Source of the DNA: Clostridia bacterium
Lineage (GTDB): Bacteria > Bacillota > Clostridia > Oscillospirales > Acutalibacteraceae
DNA: 39,381 nt
NCBI GenBank assembly: GCA_900769535.1
Contig: CAAGHB010000017.1
Span: 1-39,381 of the forward strand
Reading direction: 5' to 3'
Shown: piece after piece, positions 18,128 through 26,214 of the stretch
Layout: each line of letters starts with the position of its first letter
Numbering within the stretch: the first letter of the stretch is position 1
Position numbers and translations under genes: made by a program
The notes under the pieces: model-generated
Database searches by the model: none
What the model was told of the DNA's origin: nothing
Seen by the model: only the letters and a program-made list of their open reading frames with translations

Positions 18128-18171
18128 AAAAAGCGTCCAATACTTTCGTTTGAAAGGATGGATGCTTTTTT
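18128..18171 (+). terminator. ispE terminator hairpin overlapping the spoIIR ribosome binding site and start
   Basis: AAAAAGCGTCC (18128-18138) pairs with GGATGCTTTTT (18160-18170), with one G-U pair. Inside it CTTTC (18143-18147) pairs with GAAAG (18152-18156) around GTTT. The 3' arm ends in six T residues. The structure has terminator form, yet it contains GAAAGG and the ATG at 18158 of spoIIR. Confidence 0.7.
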
Positions 18172-18778
18172 GAATATTTTAAAACATAGGTACTTATCAA
18201 AGATTTCAGTTGTCGTTTCGTGCATAATAATTTTGACCTGCCTCGTCTCGATGTCAAAGTTTAATGTAAGCTGTCAAAAAATACGCAGTGACGTATTTCG
18301 TCTTCACGTAAAGGCAAATTCGGATACGGACGCTGACCAAGAGCTTAAATTAAAGGTTAGGGATAGAATATTAAGCGAAACGGGAGACCTCTTTCTATCA
18401 GCGCAGGATTATGATGAAGCTGTTCGACTTACTGAAAAAATATTACCGCAAATTTTGGAATGTGCAGAAGATGAAATTAGGATAAACGGATACGATTATT
18501 CTGTAAAGGCCGAAATCGGATATACCGATTTTGATACGAGACATTATGATGGATACACATTGCCGGCGGGTGAATATTTAGCGCTTAATGTGACAATAGG
18601 TGAGGGGGAAGGGCATAATTGGTGGTGCGTTATGTTTCCGTCAATTTGTCTTTCACCTTCAATTGAGCTCAATGATAAGTTGAGTGACGACGAAATCGAC
18701 GTTATAAAGGGCTATGATAGTTACAAGGTGAAATTTAAACTCGTTGAATGGTATGAAAAACTGATTGCCAATTTTTAA
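18158..18778 (+). CDS. spoIIR: Stage II sporulation protein R
   Basis: SpoIIR is secreted from the forespore across the septum and triggers SpoIIGA-dependent processing of pro-sigma-E in the mother cell. A single hydrophobic N-terminal segment (SVVVSCIIILTCLV) acts as signal or anchor. The family core follows: VFRLHVKANSDTDADQELKLKVRDR, then a C-terminal NWWCVMFPSICLSP motif. The length of 206 residues is usual. The start is uncertain. GAAAGG directly abuts the ATG at 18158 with no spacer; an in-frame TTG at 18170 would be better spaced and gives MNILKHRY. Both lie in the hairpin at 18128-18171. It is a single-gene unit closed by a strong terminator and shows that the organism can probably sporulate. 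Confidence 0.93.
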   Translation: MDAFLNILKHRYLSKISVVVSCIIILTCLVSMSKFNVSCQKIRSDVFRLHVKANSDTDADQELKLKVRDRILSETGDLFLSAQDYDEAVRLTEKILPQILECAEDEIRINGYDYSVKAEIGYTDFDTRHYDGYTLPAGEYLALNVTIGEGEGHNWWCVMFPSICLSPSIELNDKLSDDEIDVIKGYDSYKVKFKLVEWYEKLIANF

Positions 18779-18780
18779 TA

Positions 18781-18814
18781 AAAGCTCGACTTTTTTATGA
18801 AGTCGAGCTTTTTG
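18781..18814 (+). terminator. Intrinsic terminator after spoIIR
   Basis: AAAGCTCGACTT (18781-18792) pairs perfectly with AAGTCGAGCTTT (18800-18811) around a seven-base loop and ends in a T run. It starts three bases after the spoIIR stop. Confidence 0.92.
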
Positions 18815-18825
18815 CTTTAATATTG

Positions 18826-18854
18826 TTGAACTAAATAAAAAAATGTGCTATTAT
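18826..18854 (+). promoter_or_regulatory. Sigma-A-type promoter for the 18.9-22.0 kb gene pair
   Basis: TTGAAC (18826-18831) and TATTAT (18849-18854) are separated by 17 bp. TGC before the -10 forms an extended -10. An AGGGAGGG ribosome binding site follows before the ATG at 18886. Confidence 0.7.
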
Positions 18855-18885
18855 CGAATTATAAGTAATCCAGGGAGGGTTAATT

Positions 18886-20793
18886 ATGTTATCGATGTTA
18901 AGCTATATAGTTATTGCCATTTTTGCTTGTATTGTAATCGGTATAATCATCGGTTTTGTTAAAGCAAGTAAAATTCAAAAAAACAGAACTGTTTTTAGGG
19001 TGATGATAGCGGTTACGGCAGTATTTGCTATAATCGTATCGGCGTTTGCTTTTACAGTTACAGATGGCTTTAACGGACTGTTTTTAGGTTCTAAATCGAG
19101 CATTGAGGATAAAGCAAGTCAGCTTATCGACGCTTCGATTATATCGGCTGCTATCGACGAGCAGTATTCGAATTCTAACGAGTGCGGCTTGAAAAGGAAC
19201 GGAAATGGTTATTTACTTTCGTTTAAATTTGAAAATGACGAGAATGAACATTGTTTTACCGTTGATTTAAACCGCAAGGATATTTTCCTTGATAATTCGG
19301 CTGATACCGAGGGTAAGGCGTTTGCGCATAAAACCTGCGTTTTGGAACATATAAGCTCAGCTGATGAATTTATGAGTTCGTATTATGATAGACTTTCACA
19401 ATTCATCGGTATGTCACCGCGTAAATTCTTTTCGGACATCGATAATGACGGTGAAAATGAATTTGTTATTTTAGTATCCGGATATTTGGATAAGCTACTC
19501 TCAAAGCTTGATGACAGCTCAAATAAATCGGCTGATTACATAGATTCGGTTGATATTTGCGTTTTTGCAGATTATGACAATAATTCAAACAATCTCATAG
19601 TTCATTCAATACCTATTAAAATTAACCCGTCAAGTGTTTCTAATGTAGTATATGATAACGGAATGCTTAACCTTGTATATTTCTCAAACGGCGAAAAAAT
19701 TACCTACCGCAAAGTTGTAGGTGAATCGCAATTTGCTGTAAATAAATCCGGCTATGATATGGACTTTTTGAGAAAAATGTGTTTCCGTTATTCCAAGTAT
19801 TTAGAGGATTTGGGCTATACTGACGTTCATTTTGCTATATCAGATTTCAGCGATTCGGTCGGCGAGGACGTAATATGCTGTTTTAGTGACGGAGATAAAT
19901 ATTTCGTAGAGGTGCTGACTCTTTTAAAATCTCGCTTACATAAGCTTTATTCGAGCAACAGTGATGATGGAGCCACCTATATTCTTAATAAGGACTCGTT
20001 ATATCACATTTATAGATATTACCAGGGTATATCTGATTCAAATTACACACAAACGTATAAGTACGAGCTTATACGCTTTGACGAGAATTATAAAAAAGTA
20101 ATCGTCGAGCAGGATAGCGCGAATATTAAATCCTCGGAAGGCGGAGAAGCTTCAAGTAACTTCCTCGAAAATGTTAATAAATATTTGAATGACAGTTTCG
20201 TTTGTTACGATCCTTATAATTTAACCGGATATTACATTATGTCGGATAATATCAATACTACGGTTGATGATTCGTACGATTATGACAACGAGTCAACCTA
20301 TTTAAATATAAGTAATTGCAACACAAGCAAGACCGGAGTAGTTACTCTTAATGACGTTAAATCGTGGCTGAATTTCCGAAGCGGCCCTTCTACAAAGTAT
20401 AAGCGCATTCTCATCGACCCGAATAACAAAAAGAGCTATGTAAAACAGGTACATAATTCGATTGTAACTGTTATTGAACCGTATAATACGGGGGATAAGA
20501 AGAACCCGATTTGGTTAAAGGTTAGAATTTCGTATAAGGGTAATGTTTTAGAAGGATATTCTTCCCAGCAATTTATTGATATTCCCGGTATAAAGCACAT
20601 TTTTGTCGGCGATAAATTCCGAGTAACTGCCGATACAAATGATACCGGTCTAAGATGGGAATGTAATGACACAAACGTTGCCTCTATAAACTCAAAAACC
20701 GGCGAAATCACAGCAAAAAAATCAGGAATGGTCCTTATAACAGTTACCTCTGATTCGGGATTAGAGGATTCATGCCTGATTAAAATTGACTGA
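18886..20793 (+). CDS. Membrane-anchored protein with SH3b-like and Big_2-like C-terminal domains
   Basis: I do not recognise the whole 635-residue protein. Two hydrophobic segments (about residues 5-26 and 38-60) anchor it. A long Ser/Asn/Asp-rich region follows, with an acidic DIDNDGENEFVI stretch at about 184-195 that resembles a calcium-binding or FG-GAP-type loop. Near 485-565 is a bacterial SH3-like segment (WLNFRSGPSTKYKRI); SH3b domains bind peptidoglycan peptides. The last 65 residues resemble a Big_2 immunoglobulin-like fold (NVASINSKTGEITAKKSG). These domain calls are by eye. The layout suggests an extracellular wall-associated protein. It has its own promoter and is followed 13 bp later by a second membrane protein. 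Confidence 0.75.
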   Translation: MLSMLSYIVIAIFACIVIGIIIGFVKASKIQKNRTVFRVMIAVTAVFAIIVSAFAFTVTDGFNGLFLGSKSSIEDKASQLIDASIISAAIDEQYSNSNECGLKRNGNGYLLSFKFENDENEHCFTVDLNRKDIFLDNSADTEGKAFAHKTCVLEHISSADEFMSSYYDRLSQFIGMSPRKFFSDIDNDGENEFVILVSGYLDKLLSKLDDSSNKSADYIDSVDICVFADYDNNSNNLIVHSIPIKINPSSVSNVVYDNGMLNLVYFSNGEKITYRKVVGESQFAVNKSGYDMDFLRKMCFRYSKYLEDLGYTDVHFAISDFSDSVGEDVICCFSDGDKYFVEVLTLLKSRLHKLYSSNSDDGATYILNKDSLYHIYRYYQGISDSNYTQTYKYELIRFDENYKKVIVEQDSANIKSSEGGEASSNFLENVNKYLNDSFVCYDPYNLTGYYIMSDNINTTVDDSYDYDNESTYLNISNCNTSKTGVVTLNDVKSWLNFRSGPSTKYKRILIDPNNKKSYVKQVHNSIVTVIEPYNTGDKKNPIWLKVRISYKGNVLEGYSSQQFIDIPGIKHIFVGDKFRVTADTNDTGLRWECNDTNVASINSKTGEITAKKSGMVLITVTSDSGLEDSCLIKID

Positions 20794-20806
20794 TAGGAGA
20801 TGATTT

Positions 20807-21988
20807 ATGATGCAAGAAAATTATCAAAATAATTTAAATGTAGAAAATAATAATGAATTATCTCAACCGGCAGTAATAAAGCCGGAAGTGGCTAAATATA
20901 AGTGGGCTATATTGGGAACTGTTTTAATCACCCTCGTCGTTTTATTTTGCTATTTGATTTTAACCTCTTATTCAGGGTTTTCGTTTGCGGGTTTTGGATT
21001 CAAGTCAACCAATGCCGTAACGGATTCTAAATCCGGCTTTTACTGGATTGATTATAATTCGGATGATGGCGTTGTTTACAGTTGGAGATTTACAGGCAGT
21101 GACAGTTGTGAACGTACCGACTTAACGGATTATTCAACTGAATATTTTGACTGTGTTGATAACGGCAGCTTTTTATCCATCGATAATGACAGAATTGTGA
21201 TTTACTACGATTATAACGAAGGCGTATATTGGTATTACAGCCCTGATTTAAAGTACAAGTGTCTGCTTTGTAAGTCGGAAACAAATGAATATGATACCGA
21301 TAAAGCTTCGTGTTACAAATATCGTGCCGACATCGGAAAAGCGACTGTAAACGAGGTCAATGATACCATTGAAAATGCCGAACAAAATGAAAGCGTTGAT
21401 GAAGATGTTACTGAAAGCAGTAACAATGATATGAGTGATATTTATAATCTTTCATCTGCTGAGATTTACGAAAGATATTTTGAAAAGGCAGTTACCGCAT
21501 ATTGTATGTTTGACGGTTTAGGCGGACCGTATTGTGAATATGACGTGACATACGAAACTGAGATCAATGGTTTTCCGTGGACGTACAACCTTATTGCAGA
21601 GGATCAGCAGGGTGAATATAAATTTATTGATTTTTCCAGCTACAAAGCATTAAAGAAAAGCTTGAATTCAATATTTACAAGCGAATTTGTCGATAAATTA
21701 TTGGAATATCACAACTTTATCGAAGTTGATGGAAAAATGTACGCCTGCTGTCATGGCAGAGGTTCGGATATTTATTATATTGATTGTAAATTTGCGGTGA
21801 CCGATGTCGAGCAAGACGAAATTGAATTTACCGTTACTGCCCGTTATATCAAGGATGAGTACCTTGATTATATGTATGATGATAGCGCATCGATAAAGGA
21901 TAGTATGATTGAAGTTCGTGATATTAAATTTGAATTAAAAAACTACAACGGCAAATGGCTCTTTGACGATTTTGAACTTTGGTATTAA
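20807..21988 (+). CDS. Single-pass membrane protein with extracellular C-terminal domain, possibly IseA-like
   Basis: This 393-residue protein has a cytoplasmic, Asn-rich N-terminus of about 30 residues, one transmembrane helix near 33-55 (ILGTVLITLVVLFCYLIL) and an extracellular part. An aromatic, Asp/Tyr/Ser-rich segment spans about 65-175, then an acidic linker (DTIENAEQNESVDEDVTESS). The C-terminal 170 residues start AEIYERYFEKAVTAYCMF and end NGKWLFDDFELWY. This last block is reminiscent of IseA-type inhibitors of D,L-endopeptidases, but I cannot confirm it. It is co-transcribed with the SH3b-like gene and ends at a bidirectional terminator. A shared role at the cell wall is an inference. 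Confidence 0.7.
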   Translation: MMQENYQNNLNVENNNELSQPAVIKPEVAKYKWAILGTVLITLVVLFCYLILTSYSGFSFAGFGFKSTNAVTDSKSGFYWIDYNSDDGVVYSWRFTGSDSCERTDLTDYSTEYFDCVDNGSFLSIDNDRIVIYYDYNEGVYWYYSPDLKYKCLLCKSETNEYDTDKASCYKYRADIGKATVNEVNDTIENAEQNESVDEDVTESSNNDMSDIYNLSSAEIYERYFEKAVTAYCMFDGLGGPYCEYDVTYETEINGFPWTYNLIAEDQQGEYKFIDFSSYKALKKSLNSIFTSEFVDKLLEYHNFIEVDGKMYACCHGRGSDIYYIDCKFAVTDVEQDEIEFTVTARYIKDEYLDYMYDDSASIKDSMIEVRDIKFELKNYNGKWLFDDFELWY

Positions 21989-21993
21989 GACAT

Positions 21994-22026
21994 AAAAAAA
22001 CGGAGTGAAAATCACTCCGTTTTTTT
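21994..22026. terminator. Bidirectional intrinsic terminator
   Basis: CGGAGTGA (22001-22008) pairs with TCACTCCG (22012-22019) around AAA, extended by seven A-T pairs on the outside. It serves the + strand membrane protein and the convergent - strand metallophosphoesterase. Confidence 0.93.
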
Positions 22027-22029
22027 ACA

Positions 22030-22716
22030 TTATAATTCACCTTTTTTAATCGGCCAAAGCTCGTTGAATACGCAGGTGTGGTTTGGTGTAATAATTCTAT
22101 CCTCATGCATACTGCCGAAATACCACTGCTTGAATTTACATGAACGGTTGATTTCATCGAGGTAGGCATTGAGCTTATTTATCCTGTCGGTTTTGCCAAG
22201 TCGAAGCAGAATAGAACTTTTTACAAGTGAAGGAGGTTCGTGGCTGAGAATAACGTCAACCTCACCGCCTACGCTATTGATTGATTCGGTGCCTTCCTCC
22301 ATTTCCTTTTGCAAGGGTAATTCTTCTTTCCACCATGTTTCGTGTTCCGTCCGAAGCTCTTTATCCGGACTTTCACCGCCGCCGAAGGTGAAAAAACGCA
22401 TACCTTCAATATTGAATATCTGACCTCTGCACATGTGATAGAGACTGCCGCTTATGCGATGAACACGGCCGCCGTGCCAATAGGTTTCGCGGTGTTTATA
22501 AAGCAGGTCGTAGTTTTCGTGAGTCCCGTCAAGGAAGCAAACGTTATATTTTCTGCTGCCGAGATATTCGAGAAGTTTCTTTTCCTTATCATCTCCGGTC
22601 CAGATAAAACCAAAGTCACCGCAAATTATAAGGGTATCACCTTCCTTTAATTTCCGGATGCTTTTATCGTATAATCTGTTTTCGTCTCCGTGCATATCAC
22701 CGGTAACATAGACCAA
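22030..22716 (-). CDS. Calcineurin-like metallophosphoesterase
   Basis: This is a calcineurin-type phosphoesterase of about 228 residues with the metal-binding motifs in order: GDMHGD at the N-terminus, GDFGF near 33-37, GTHEN in the GNHE position, SHEPP, and GSMHED in the GHxH position. The physiological substrate is unknown. The start is taken as TTG at 22716, giving MVYVTGDMHGD, the usual beginning of this family. The upstream ATG at 22723-22725 directly abuts the GGGAG ribosome binding site with no spacer, while the TTG lies 9 bases away. It is a single gene, convergent with the 20807-21988 gene and divergent from dacF. Confidence 0.92.
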   Translation of the reverse strand: MVYVTGDMHGDENRLYDKSIRKLKEGDTLIICGDFGFIWTGDDKEKKLLEYLGSRKYNVCFLDGTHENYDLLYKHRETYWHGGRVHRISGSLYHMCRGQIFNIEGMRFFTFGGGESPDKELRTEHETWWKEELPLQKEMEEGTESINSVGGEVDVILSHEPPSLVKSSILLRLGKTDRINKLNAYLDEINRSCKFKQWYFGSMHEDRIITPNHTCVFNELWPIKKGEL

Positions 22717-22784
22717 TGTAAACATCTCCCAATAAAAAAATTAAAAAAATAGGTCAAAACTCTTTATTTCTTGTAGAAATTTGT

Positions 22785-22790
22785 TATAAT
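22785..22790 (+). promoter_or_regulatory. Extended -10 promoter element for dacF
   Basis: TTGTTATAAT places a perfect TATAAT at 22785-22790 behind TGT. No convincing -35 is seen (CTTTAT at 17 bp). It lies 51 bp before the dacF ATG. Confidence 0.55.
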
Positions 22791-22841
22791 AGAATATAAT
22801 TAACTATAATACTAATATACTACATATTTGAGGATATTTCA

Positions 22842-24170
22842 ATGAAAAAGTCGATACTTTCTTTTTTTATAATATTATCTTTATTTTGTTCGCTTTTTTG
22901 TATAAGCAGCTCAGCGTATGCTCCGTCCAATTTTACTGTAAACGCTCAGTATTGTATGCTTTCTAATATGGACACAGGGGAGATACTGTATTCTAAAAAT
23001 GCTGATGAGCGGCTTTATCCTGCGTCAATTACAAAGTTAATGACAGCTCTCGTTGTTTGCGAAAATGCCAGTGACTTGAACCAAACGGTAACGATTGACG
23101 GCGACCTCATAAATACTTTGCTGGGTACCGATTCTTCACTGAGTTATATCGTCAGGGATGAGATTTTGACAATTGACCAGTTGCTTCATTATCTGCTTAT
23201 CACGTCGGGAAACGACACTGCGCTTGTCCTTGCAAAGTACGTCGGTGGTACTGTTGACAGGTTTGTAGAAATGATGAATGAAACGGCGGCTAAGCTCGGT
23301 ATGAATTCCTCGCGATTCGAAAATCCGCACGGTCTCCCTGACAGTAATCATTATACCACCGTATCGGATATACATAAACTTGCAACTGCTGCATTTTCGG
23401 TGGAAAAAATAAAGAAAATATGCAGCTATTCACGTTATGTCATGCCTGCAACTAATTTGCACGGAGAGAGGACTCTTTCTACTACTAATTTTTTAATTGA
23501 TAAATCAACCACGTATTTTTATAAATACTGTACGGGCGGAAAGACCGGCTATACCGAAAGCGCCGGCCGTTGTATAGTTTCAACTGCCGAAAAGGAAGGT
23601 ATGCACTATCTCTCCATAGTCATGAATGCCGACCCGAAATATACCGATTCAAACGGAAACAGAAAGCGAATTGAATTTACCGATACGGCGAGATTGTTTG
23701 AATGGGCATTTAATAATTTCAGCTATAAGACTGTTATTGATAAGAATGAATATCTCGGCGATATTGACGTAGGGCTGTCGTGGTCGGATAGCAACATTCA
23801 ACTTGTTGCAGGTGAAAGTTTGACCGGATTACTGCCTAACGAAGCCGATAAAAGCTCAATCGAAGTCGATTTGAAATTCTTAGAAGGCAAAAAAGTAGAT
23901 GCGCCGATAGAGAGGGGTGACGTGCTCGCCGTTGCTAACGTATATTACGCAAATGAACCGATAGGAACAATCGAACTTTGCGCATCAAAAGAAGTAAAAC
24001 GCAGTACACTTCAATATTTGTGGATGCTGTTTACGTCATCATTCGATACGATATGGTTTAAGCTGATTTTTGTGGTTTTGGGAATAACCTTGCTTATATA
24101 TTGGATAATATGTGTCGTCCAAATCAATACAATTAACAGAAAACGAAGAAATATTCGCCGTCACAGATAA
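22842..24170 (+). CDS. dacF: D-alanyl-D-alanine carboxypeptidase, DacF/PBP5-like
   Basis: This low-molecular-mass penicillin-binding protein trims the terminal D-Ala from peptidoglycan pentapeptides outside the membrane. A signal peptide (residues 1-25, ending SSSAYA) precedes the catalytic domain. The active-site triad is complete: Ser62-x-x-Lys65 in ASITKL, Ser122-Gly-Asn124, and Lys234-Thr-Gly in GGKTGYTE. A C-terminal beta-rich domain follows. A transmembrane helix near 410-430 with a basic tail (NRKRRNIRRHR) then anchors it; many DacA/DacF proteins use an amphipathic helix there instead. The length is 442 residues. In spore formers DacF-type enzymes can act during cortex synthesis, but the sequence does not show which role applies. 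Confidence 0.93.
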   Translation: MKKSILSFFIILSLFCSLFCISSSAYAPSNFTVNAQYCMLSNMDTGEILYSKNADERLYPASITKLMTALVVCENASDLNQTVTIDGDLINTLLGTDSSLSYIVRDEILTIDQLLHYLLITSGNDTALVLAKYVGGTVDRFVEMMNETAAKLGMNSSRFENPHGLPDSNHYTTVSDIHKLATAAFSVEKIKKICSYSRYVMPATNLHGERTLSTTNFLIDKSTTYFYKYCTGGKTGYTESAGRCIVSTAEKEGMHYLSIVMNADPKYTDSNGNRKRIEFTDTARLFEWAFNNFSYKTVIDKNEYLGDIDVGLSWSDSNIQLVAGESLTGLLPNEADKSSIEVDLKFLEGKKVDAPIERGDVLAVANVYYANEPIGTIELCASKEVKRSTLQYLWMLFTSSFDTIWFKLIFVVLGITLLIYWIICVVQINTINRKRRNIRRHR

Positions 24171-24197
24171 AAAATCCAATATCGACAGTATTTCTTA

Positions 24198-24226
24198 TTG
24201 CAATAAATGTAAAAATATAGTATGAT
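24198..24226 (+). promoter_or_regulatory. Sigma-A-type promoter for pgi
   Basis: TTGCAA (24198-24203) and TATGAT (24221-24226) are 17 bp apart. A GGAGGC ribosome binding site at 24247-24252 and the ATG at 24263 follow. Confidence 0.7.
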
Positions 24227-24262
24227 GAATATAGAATAAATTATTTGGAGGCAAAAATACAA

Positions 24263-25603
24263 ATGTCCATTAGATTTAGTGAAAAATTTGCGTCATCGTT
24301 TGTATCAAATGATGAGTTCAAGGGTATCGAACCTATCGTAAAAGCAGCCCATGATGTTTTGACCGATCGCAACGGTCTCGGAAATGATTTTCTCGGTTGG
24401 CTTGACCTTCCTGTCGACTATGACAAGGATGAATTCGAACGCGTAAAAAAAGCAGCTAAAAAGATTATTTCCGATAGCGATATTCTCATCGTAATCGGTA
24501 TAGGCGGCTCGTATTTGGGAGCTCGTGCTGCTATCGAGTTTTTAAGATCACCGCTTTATAACAGCATTAAAAAGGATACTCCTGACATATTCTTTGCAGG
24601 AAACAGCATTAGCGGCTCTCAGCTTTCTGATTTGCTCAATATTTGTGAGGGCAAAAGGGTATCAGTTAACGTAATTTCCAAATCGGGAACTACCACCGAG
24701 CCGGCTATCGCATTCCGCGTTTTCCGCAAATGGCTTGAAGAAAATTACGGCGTTGAAGAAGCGCGTAAGCGCATCTACTGCACAACCGATAAGGCACGCG
24801 GCACATTAAAGCAGCTTGCCGACGAAGAGGGTTACGAATGCTTCGTAATTCCCGATGACGTAGGTGGACGTTTCTCTGTATTAACACCGGTCGGAATTTT
24901 GCCCATTGCTGTTTCGGGCGCTGATATCGATATGCTTATGAAGGGTGCCGCCGATGCAAGAGATGCATACGCTGTATGCGACCTTGAAAAGAATGACTGC
25001 TACAAATATGCAGCACTCAGAAACATTATGTACAACAAGGGAAAATCAATGGAACTTCTCGTTAGCTACGAGCCGAGATTTACTTTGATGTCTGAATGGT
25101 ATAAGCAGCTTTTTGGTGAAAGCGAAGGAAAGGACAATAAGGGTATTTTCCCGAGCGCAGTTACCTTCTCGACCGACCTTCATTCACTTGGCCAGTTTAT
25201 TCAGGAAGGTTCGCGCATCATGTTCGAGACGGTTGTAAAAATCGGCGAACAGGAGAGCGACGTTGTAATTGAAAAGGCCGAAAATGACGGTGACGGACTC
25301 AATTTCCTTGCAGGAAAGACAATGTCTTTTGTTAACGAAAAGGCATTCGAAGGTACAGTACTTGCTCATACTGATGGCGGAGTTCCGAACTTCGTTATCG
25401 AAATGGACAAGGCCGACGAATACGATCTCGGATATTTAATCTATTTCTTTGAAAAGGCATGTGCAATTTCGGGCTATATGCTTGGAGTAAATCCCTTTAA
25501 TCAGCCCGGAGTTGAAAGCTATAAAAAGAATATGTTTGCGTTGCTCGGAAAACCGGGTTACGAAAATGAAAAGGCAGCTCTCGAAGCCCGTCTTTCAAAA
25601 TAA
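24263..25603 (+). CDS. pgi: Glucose-6-phosphate isomerase
   Basis: Pgi interconverts glucose 6-phosphate and fructose 6-phosphate in glycolysis. The 446 residues match the short Gram-positive type. Motifs seen are GIGGSYLGARAA, the phosphate-binding SKSGTTTEPAIAFR, GGRFSVLTPVGILP, and QFIQEGSRIMFET with the catalytic glutamate. The end carries NPFNQPGVESYKKNMF, with the conserved lysine. The ATG at 24263 is chosen because GGAGGC lies 10 bp upstream; an in-frame TTG at 24245 overlaps that ribosome binding site. It is the first gene after its promoter and is followed 44 bp later by a small P-loop protein. Confidence 0.96.
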   Translation: MSIRFSEKFASSFVSNDEFKGIEPIVKAAHDVLTDRNGLGNDFLGWLDLPVDYDKDEFERVKKAAKKIISDSDILIVIGIGGSYLGARAAIEFLRSPLYNSIKKDTPDIFFAGNSISGSQLSDLLNICEGKRVSVNVISKSGTTTEPAIAFRVFRKWLEENYGVEEARKRIYCTTDKARGTLKQLADEEGYECFVIPDDVGGRFSVLTPVGILPIAVSGADIDMLMKGAADARDAYAVCDLEKNDCYKYAALRNIMYNKGKSMELLVSYEPRFTLMSEWYKQLFGESEGKDNKGIFPSAVTFSTDLHSLGQFIQEGSRIMFETVVKIGEQESDVVIEKAENDGDGLNFLAGKTMSFVNEKAFEGTVLAHTDGGVPNFVIEMDKADEYDLGYLIYFFEKACAISGYMLGVNPFNQPGVESYKKNMFALLGKPGYENEKAALEARLSK

Positions 25604-25647
25604 ATTATCAATAACCGCATTTGCGGATTATATAAGGAGTGACTATC

Positions 25648-26064
25648 ATGATTTCAATGATTATCGGAAACAAAGGTTCAGGCAAGACAAAGCGACTTGT
25701 TGAATTGGTTAATGCAGCTGTTGATGCATCAAAGGGCAACGTCGTTTGTATCGAAAAGGGATTAAAGCTTACTTATGATTTAACTCACAAAGCACGTCTT
25801 GTTGATGCTGACGAGTATAACGTTTCCGGATTTGATACTCTTTACGGCTTTATCAGCGGTATGTGCGCCGGAAACTATGACCTTACCGAAATTTTCGTTG
25901 ACGCTACTCTCAGAATCGGTAGCCGTAATTACGAAGAACTTGCTGACTTCATGGCAAAATTAAATGAACTTTGCAAAAAGGTTAAGGTTGAATTTGTATT
26001 TACAATTTCTTGTGACGAATCAGAACTTCCTGCCAGAATTTTTGATTATGCAACAAAAATCTAA
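25648..26064 (+). CDS. Small P-loop ATP-binding protein, function unknown
   Basis: This 138-residue protein starts with a Walker A motif: GNKGSGKT at residues 7-14. A possible Walker B strand (LTEIFVDATL) lies near 84-93. The rest alternates hydrophobic strands and helices (FVFTISCDESELPARIF near the end) without another motif that I recognise. Relatives in Clostridia are sometimes labelled PilT-like, but no pilus genes are near. The start is the ATG at 25648, eight bases after AAGGAG (25634-25639); a GTG at 25639 overlaps that site. It sits 44 bp behind pgi without its own obvious promoter, so it is probably co-transcribed with it. Confidence 0.8.
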   Translation: MISMIIGNKGSGKTKRLVELVNAAVDASKGNVVCIEKGLKLTYDLTHKARLVDADEYNVSGFDTLYGFISGMCAGNYDLTEIFVDATLRIGSRNYEELADFMAKLNELCKKVKVEFVFTISCDESELPARIFDYATKI

Positions 26065-26106
26065 CTAAACCTTTAAGCAATATCAAAATTACGGGCTTTG
26101 CTGCTG

Positions 26107-26133
26107 AAATTTTGGCCGCAGGGCCTGAAATTT
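26107..26133 (+). terminator. Weak terminator-like hairpin after the P-loop gene
   Basis: AAATTTTGGCC (26107-26117) pairs with GGCC and GAAATTT (26122-26133) around GCAG, with one bulged T and one G-U pair. Only a short T-rich stretch follows, so termination would be partial. The sequence CTGAAATTTTG occurs twice here as a direct repeat. Confidence 0.4.
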
Positions 26134-26157
26134 TGTCGAATTTATTGATTATAATGC

Positions 26158-26186
26158 TTGACAAATTCAAATATGGATAATATAAT
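26158..26186 (+). promoter_or_regulatory. Consensus sigma-A promoter for DUF177-rpmF
   Basis: TTGACA (26158-26163) and TATAAT (26181-26186) are both perfect and separated by exactly 17 bp. It lies 29 bp before the DUF177 ATG. It is the strongest promoter by consensus in the window, as suits a ribosomal protein gene. Confidence 0.88.
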
Positions 26187-26214
26187 ATTATCTGTTATAT
26201 TTTGAGGTGAACTT

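Noticed and set aside
22717..22725. ATG start of the metallophosphoesterase at 22725.
   Set aside because: GGGAG touches this ATG without spacing, while the TTG at 22716 has nine bases and gives the typical family N-terminus.
26101..26135. Two copies of CTGAAATTTTG considered as a CRISPR-like or operator repeat.
   Set aside because: Only two copies ten bases apart, and they form the arms of a weak hairpin; there is no array or spacer pattern.
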